Assembly: GCA_014859215.1 (NCBI GenBank) | Contig: JACUUS010000112.1 | Span: 1 to 7,684, forward strand | Direction: 5' to 3' | DNA: 7,684 bases | Source of the DNA: Dehalococcoidia bacterium | GTDB taxonomy: Bacteria; Chloroflexota; Dehalococcoidia; SZUA-161 | Shown here: piece by piece, positions 5,864 through 7,684 of the stretch | Position numbering within the stretch: position 1 is the first letter of the stretch | Layout: each line of letters opens with the position of its first letter | Made by a program: the position numbers and the translations under genes | The notes under the pieces: model-generated | Seen by the model: the letters and a program-made list of their open reading frames with translations, nothing else | Database searches by the model: none | What the model was told of the DNA's origin: nothing

Positions 5864-6805
5864 TCACGAAGTTATTGCCCTTATTGAGTCCAGGTCATTC
5901 ATACTCAAGATTCGCGCTTCTCCGGTAATCCGCTTGATCAGGCCTGACAGCACCTGGCCGGGGCCAATCTCGACGAAGGTGGAAACACCGCGTCCAACCA
6001 TGTATTCGATGGAGGGTTGCCATTTGACACAGTGGCACAACTGCCGCAGGAGTTCTTCTCTGACTTCCTCGGGCGATGTGAGGGACTGAGCTGTACTGTT
6101 TGCCACGATGGGGACTTCGGGCGGCTTAAGAGTTACACGTGAAATAGCTTCTGCCATGCCGCCGACGGCTGGTTCCATGAGGGACGAATGAAAGGCCCCG
6201 CTGACCTGCAGCGGGACCACTCTCCGAGCTCCCCGGGTCCTTGCAAGGTCCATGGAACGTGCCAGCGCTTCTCTTGTGCCGCTGATAACAATCTGGCCCG
6301 AACAATTGAAATTAGCTATCTGGGCGCCGGTTTCCATGCACACTTCTTCAAGGGTCTGGTCATCAAGTCCCATAACAGCGGCCATCCCCCCCGGCTTCCT
6401 CAAGCCTGCCTCGTGCATCAACCGTCCCCTTTCACGGACCAGTATTACGGCGTCGGAGAAATCCACGACTCTCGCCGCCACCAGGGCGGTGTACTCGCCC
6501 AGGCTGTGCCCGGCGACGTAAGAAGGCGCGATGAGGAAGCCCAACTCGGAGGCTGCTCTCAGGCACGCTATGCTTGCTGTGAGGATAGCCGGTTGGGCAT
6601 TGCAGGTCTCCTTGAGCTCGTCCTCCGGACCTTCGAAGCAAAGCCTCGATAGAGGCATGCCAAGCACCGAGTCAGCTTCCTGGAACGTGGCTTGTGCCGC
6701 GGGAGAAGTCTGGTATAGACTACGGCCCATCCCCACTACCTGCGAGCCCTGGCCTGGAAATACGTAGGCGGCCTTCGCGTCGCCTCCTGAATCCAGCTCG
6801 ATCAT
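5864..6805 (-). CDS. fabD: Malonyl-CoA:ACP transacylase
   Basis: FabD moves malonyl from CoA to ACP, supplying the extender unit for fatty-acid synthesis in the cytoplasm. It has 313 residues, the usual length. Visible motifs in order are FPGQGSQ (16-22), QPAIL (71-75), the nucleophile elbow GHSLGEY (99-105, Ser101), the malonyl-carboxylate-binding arginine in LVRERG (Arg126), NFNCSGQIVISG, the catalytic histidine in SGAFHS (His206), and EIGPGQVLSGL near the C-terminus. The start ATG has a clear GGAGG site 6 bases upstream, and the gap from rpmF is 16 bases. No fabH or plsX accompanies it here, so chain initiation and PlsX phosphate acyl transfer, if present, are encoded elsewhere. Confidence 0.97.
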   Translation of the reverse strand: MIELDSGGDAKAAYVFPGQGSQVVGMGRSLYQTSPAAQATFQEADSVLGMPLSRLCFEGPEDELKETCNAQPAILTASIACLRAASELGFLIAPSYVAGHSLGEYTALVAARVVDFSDAVILVRERGRLMHEAGLRKPGGMAAVMGLDDQTLEEVCMETGAQIANFNCSGQIVISGTREALARSMDLARTRGARRVVPLQVSGAFHSSLMEPAVGGMAEAISRVTLKPPEVPIVANSTAQSLTSPEEVREELLRQLCHCVKWQPSIEYMVGRGVSTFVEIGPGQVLSGLIKRITGEARILSMNDLDSIRAITS

Positions 6806-6821
6806 GAGCTGCCTCCACTAC

Positions 6822-7010
6822 CTACTTTTTCTTGGCAGTTTCCTTTATGACCTGCTTCCCGCGGTACGTTCCGCAGAACGGGCACACCTGGTGCGCGGGT
6901 TTAGGATTGTGACATTGACTGCAAGGGACCAGTGAAGGGACTTCCAGACGAAGATGACTGCGTCTCTTGCCCTGCCTGGCCTTTGGGTATTTTCTCTTAG
7001 GTACGGCCAT
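6822..7010 (-). CDS. rpmF: Large-subunit ribosomal protein bL32
   Basis: This is a small, basic protein of the 50S subunit. It has 62 residues, starting with the typical AVPKRK and a lysine/arginine-rich N-terminal arm (RQGKRRSH). A zinc ribbon follows with C30-x2-C33 and C43-x2-C46, so this is the zinc-binding (C+) form of L32 and not the cysteine-free paralogue. It lies 20 bases after the DUF177 stop and 16 before fabD, the very common yceD-rpmF-fab arrangement that links ribosome protein supply to lipid synthesis. Confidence 0.97.
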   Translation of the reverse strand: MAVPKRKYPKARQGKRRSHLRLEVPSLVPCSQCHNPKPAHQVCPFCGTYRGKQVIKETAKKK

Positions 7011-7030
7011 GCTCTATCTCAACCCCTTTC

Positions 7031-7543
7031 TTAATCTCGCCCATCATTACGGATCAGGTCCCTTAAAGCGTCCAAGGGCGAACCCGCCCTGGCCGGTGCA
7101 CAGGAACAGCGCATAGTGTTCAAATTGCAGCCACACTGCGGGCACAGACCGGCGCAGGATTCCCTGCATATCGGCTTCATGGGACGCTCAAGAAGCGTAT
7201 ACTGCCTGACCGCCTCGCCGAGGTCTAGAATATTGTTTTCGTCGATCGTGAATGCCCCGGGTTCGCCGGGCACCTCCAGAGGCACACCGCTGATCGGGTC
7301 TCTCGTTGGGAAGAATTCCTCCTCGATCGCAAGGATTACGGGACACTCGAATTCCTCAAGACAGCGGCTGCAAATCTCCCTGCTGTACACCTCGAGTGAC
7401 CCACGCACCAGTATGCTGCGGTTTGTACGGAGCAGCTCGATCTCGCCCTGTACTGAAGTACCGCTTTCGGTTATGTCGTCTACCCTGCGACGGCGACTTG
7501 AGCCCACCGGTTCTTTGAGAAGCTGGGCAACATTGATCTTCAT
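7031..7543 (-). CDS. DUF177 (YceD) family protein
   Basis: DUF177/YceD proteins are encoded just before rpmF in many bacteria and have been linked to 23S rRNA accumulation. The molecular role is not settled. It has 170 residues from the ATG at 7543, beginning MKINVAQLLKEPVGS. The central part is beta-rich and carries ICSRCLEEFECP (Cys58, Cys61 and Cys67, the conserved family C-x-R-C element). The C-terminal region is cysteine-rich: C126, C130, then GLCPQCGCNLN (C134, C137, C139), and C146 and C148, probably a metal site. I chose 7543 because GGAAGG lies 7 bases upstream, and because an in-frame earlier ATG at 7606 would put the promoter inside the gene. It is the first gene of the fatty-acid unit. 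Confidence 0.9.
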   Translation of the reverse strand: MKINVAQLLKEPVGSSRRRRVDDITESGTSVQGEIELLRTNRSILVRGSLEVYSREICSRCLEEFECPVILAIEEEFFPTRDPISGVPLEVPGEPGAFTIDENNILDLGEAVRQYTLLERPMKPICRESCAGLCPQCGCNLNTMRCSCAPARAGSPLDALRDLIRNDGRD

Positions 7544-7550
7544 CGGTTTT

Positions 7551-7556
7551 CCTTCC
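7551..7556 (-). promoter_or_regulatory. Ribosome binding site deciding the DUF177 start
   Basis: The minus strand reads GGAAGG, 7 bases before the ATG at 7543. This supports that start over the upstream ATGs at 7606 and 7597, which overlap the promoter. Confidence 0.6.
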
Positions 7557-7572
7557 GCAGAGGTCCGGCGGG

Positions 7573-7587
7573 CAATTGCATCAATTG
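7573..7587. repeat. CAATTG-CAT-CAATTG, possible operator at the -10/+1 region
   Basis: Two copies of the palindrome CAATTG (7573-7578 and 7582-7587) are separated by three bases, so the 15 bases also form one inverted repeat. It overlaps the -10 box and the predicted transcription start of the fatty-acid operon. The position is right for a repressor site, but no regulator gene is in the window and the motif could be chance. Confidence 0.35.
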
Positions 7588-7613
7588 TATGGTACATATT
7601 TTCCAAATGTCAA
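7584..7613 (-). promoter_or_regulatory. Sigma70-type promoter of the DUF177-rpmF-fab-nusB-acpP unit
   Basis: On the minus strand a perfect -35 TTGACA (7613-7608) is followed, after 18 bases, by TACAAT (7589-7584), one mismatch from the consensus -10. Transcription would begin near 7577, giving a leader of about 33 bases. A second TTGACA lies 28 bases upstream (7641-7636) but has no -10 partner at the right distance. Confidence 0.7.
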
Positions 7614-7664
7614 CCGCGAGTTGAGAACTAGTTACTGTCAAGGATTAGTAGGCAGACTCCCTTA

Positions 7665-7680
7665 TTAGCTTTGGTTAGCT
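7665..7680. repeat. Two TTAGCT direct repeats upstream of the promoter
   Basis: TTAGCT occurs at 7665-7670 and 7675-7680, 10 bp apart (one helical turn), about 90-100 bases upstream of the predicted transcription start. No further gene is seen between 7614 and the window end. The stretch is AT-richer than the coding DNA and also contains the palindrome AACTAGTT at 7626-7633. Confidence 0.25.
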
Positions 7681-7684
7681 GAGC

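Noticed and set aside
7544..7606. N-terminal extension of the DUF177 protein from ATG at 7606
   Set aside because: It would place the -10 box of a strong promoter within the coding region. The family N-terminus and a good ribosome site both point to the ATG at 7543.
7636..7641. Second TTGACA box upstream of the fatty-acid operon
   Set aside because: No -10 element lies 16-18 bases downstream, so I do not call a second promoter.

Overview
This is an all-minus-strand housekeeping region from a bacterium. It reads from right to left (7684 to 1). The gene set, the compact FtsK with a charged insert, the N-terminus of the DUF177 protein and the moderately high GC suggest an anaerobic Chloroflexota bacterium of the Dehalococcoidia type. 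That placement is inference from family resemblance. No 16S rRNA or other phylogenetic marker is present to confirm it.

Two transcription units can be drawn. Unit 1 (about 7613 to 4321) is a ribosome and fatty-acid synthesis operon: a DUF177/YceD protein, rpmF (ribosomal protein L32), fabD, fabG, nusB and acpP. A good sigma70-type promoter lies just upstream (TTGACA, 18 bp, TACAAT). It shows that the DUF177 start is the ATG at 7543 and not a start further upstream. Relative to the common yceD-rpmF-plsX-fabH-fabD-fabG-acpP-fabF layout, plsX, fabH and fabF are absent here, and nusB sits between fabG and acpP. The unit therefore links malonyl loading and ketoacyl reduction of fatty-acid synthesis to ribosome assembly and rRNA antitermination.

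The 216-base gap 4105-4320 is the only sizeable non-coding stretch between genes. It holds a strong bulged stem-loop (4230-4274), a smaller hairpin (4192-4217), and an extended -10 promoter (TGGTATAAT) embedded in two overlapping inverted repeats just before the next gene.

Unit 2 (4104 to 1 and beyond) is tightly packed. It holds two half-size TauE/SafE (TSUP) membrane proteins in tandem, a family 4 uracil-DNA glycosylase, an FtsK/SpoIIIE DNA translocase, and the 5' part of accD (acetyl-CoA carboxylase carboxyltransferase beta). Genes overlap or are separated by 5-11 bases, so translational coupling is likely throughout. AccD feeds malonyl-CoA to the FabD/AcpP/FabG machinery of unit 1.

No mobile element, CRISPR array, tRNA or rRNA was seen. 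The most notable details are a perfect beta-clamp-binding pentapeptide (QLSLF) at the end of the uracil-DNA glycosylase, a hexapeptide clamp-like motif (QLSLPI) in the FtsK linker of the next gene, the split TSUP pair, an NAD(H)-type cofactor signature in FabG, and the structured intergenic region.
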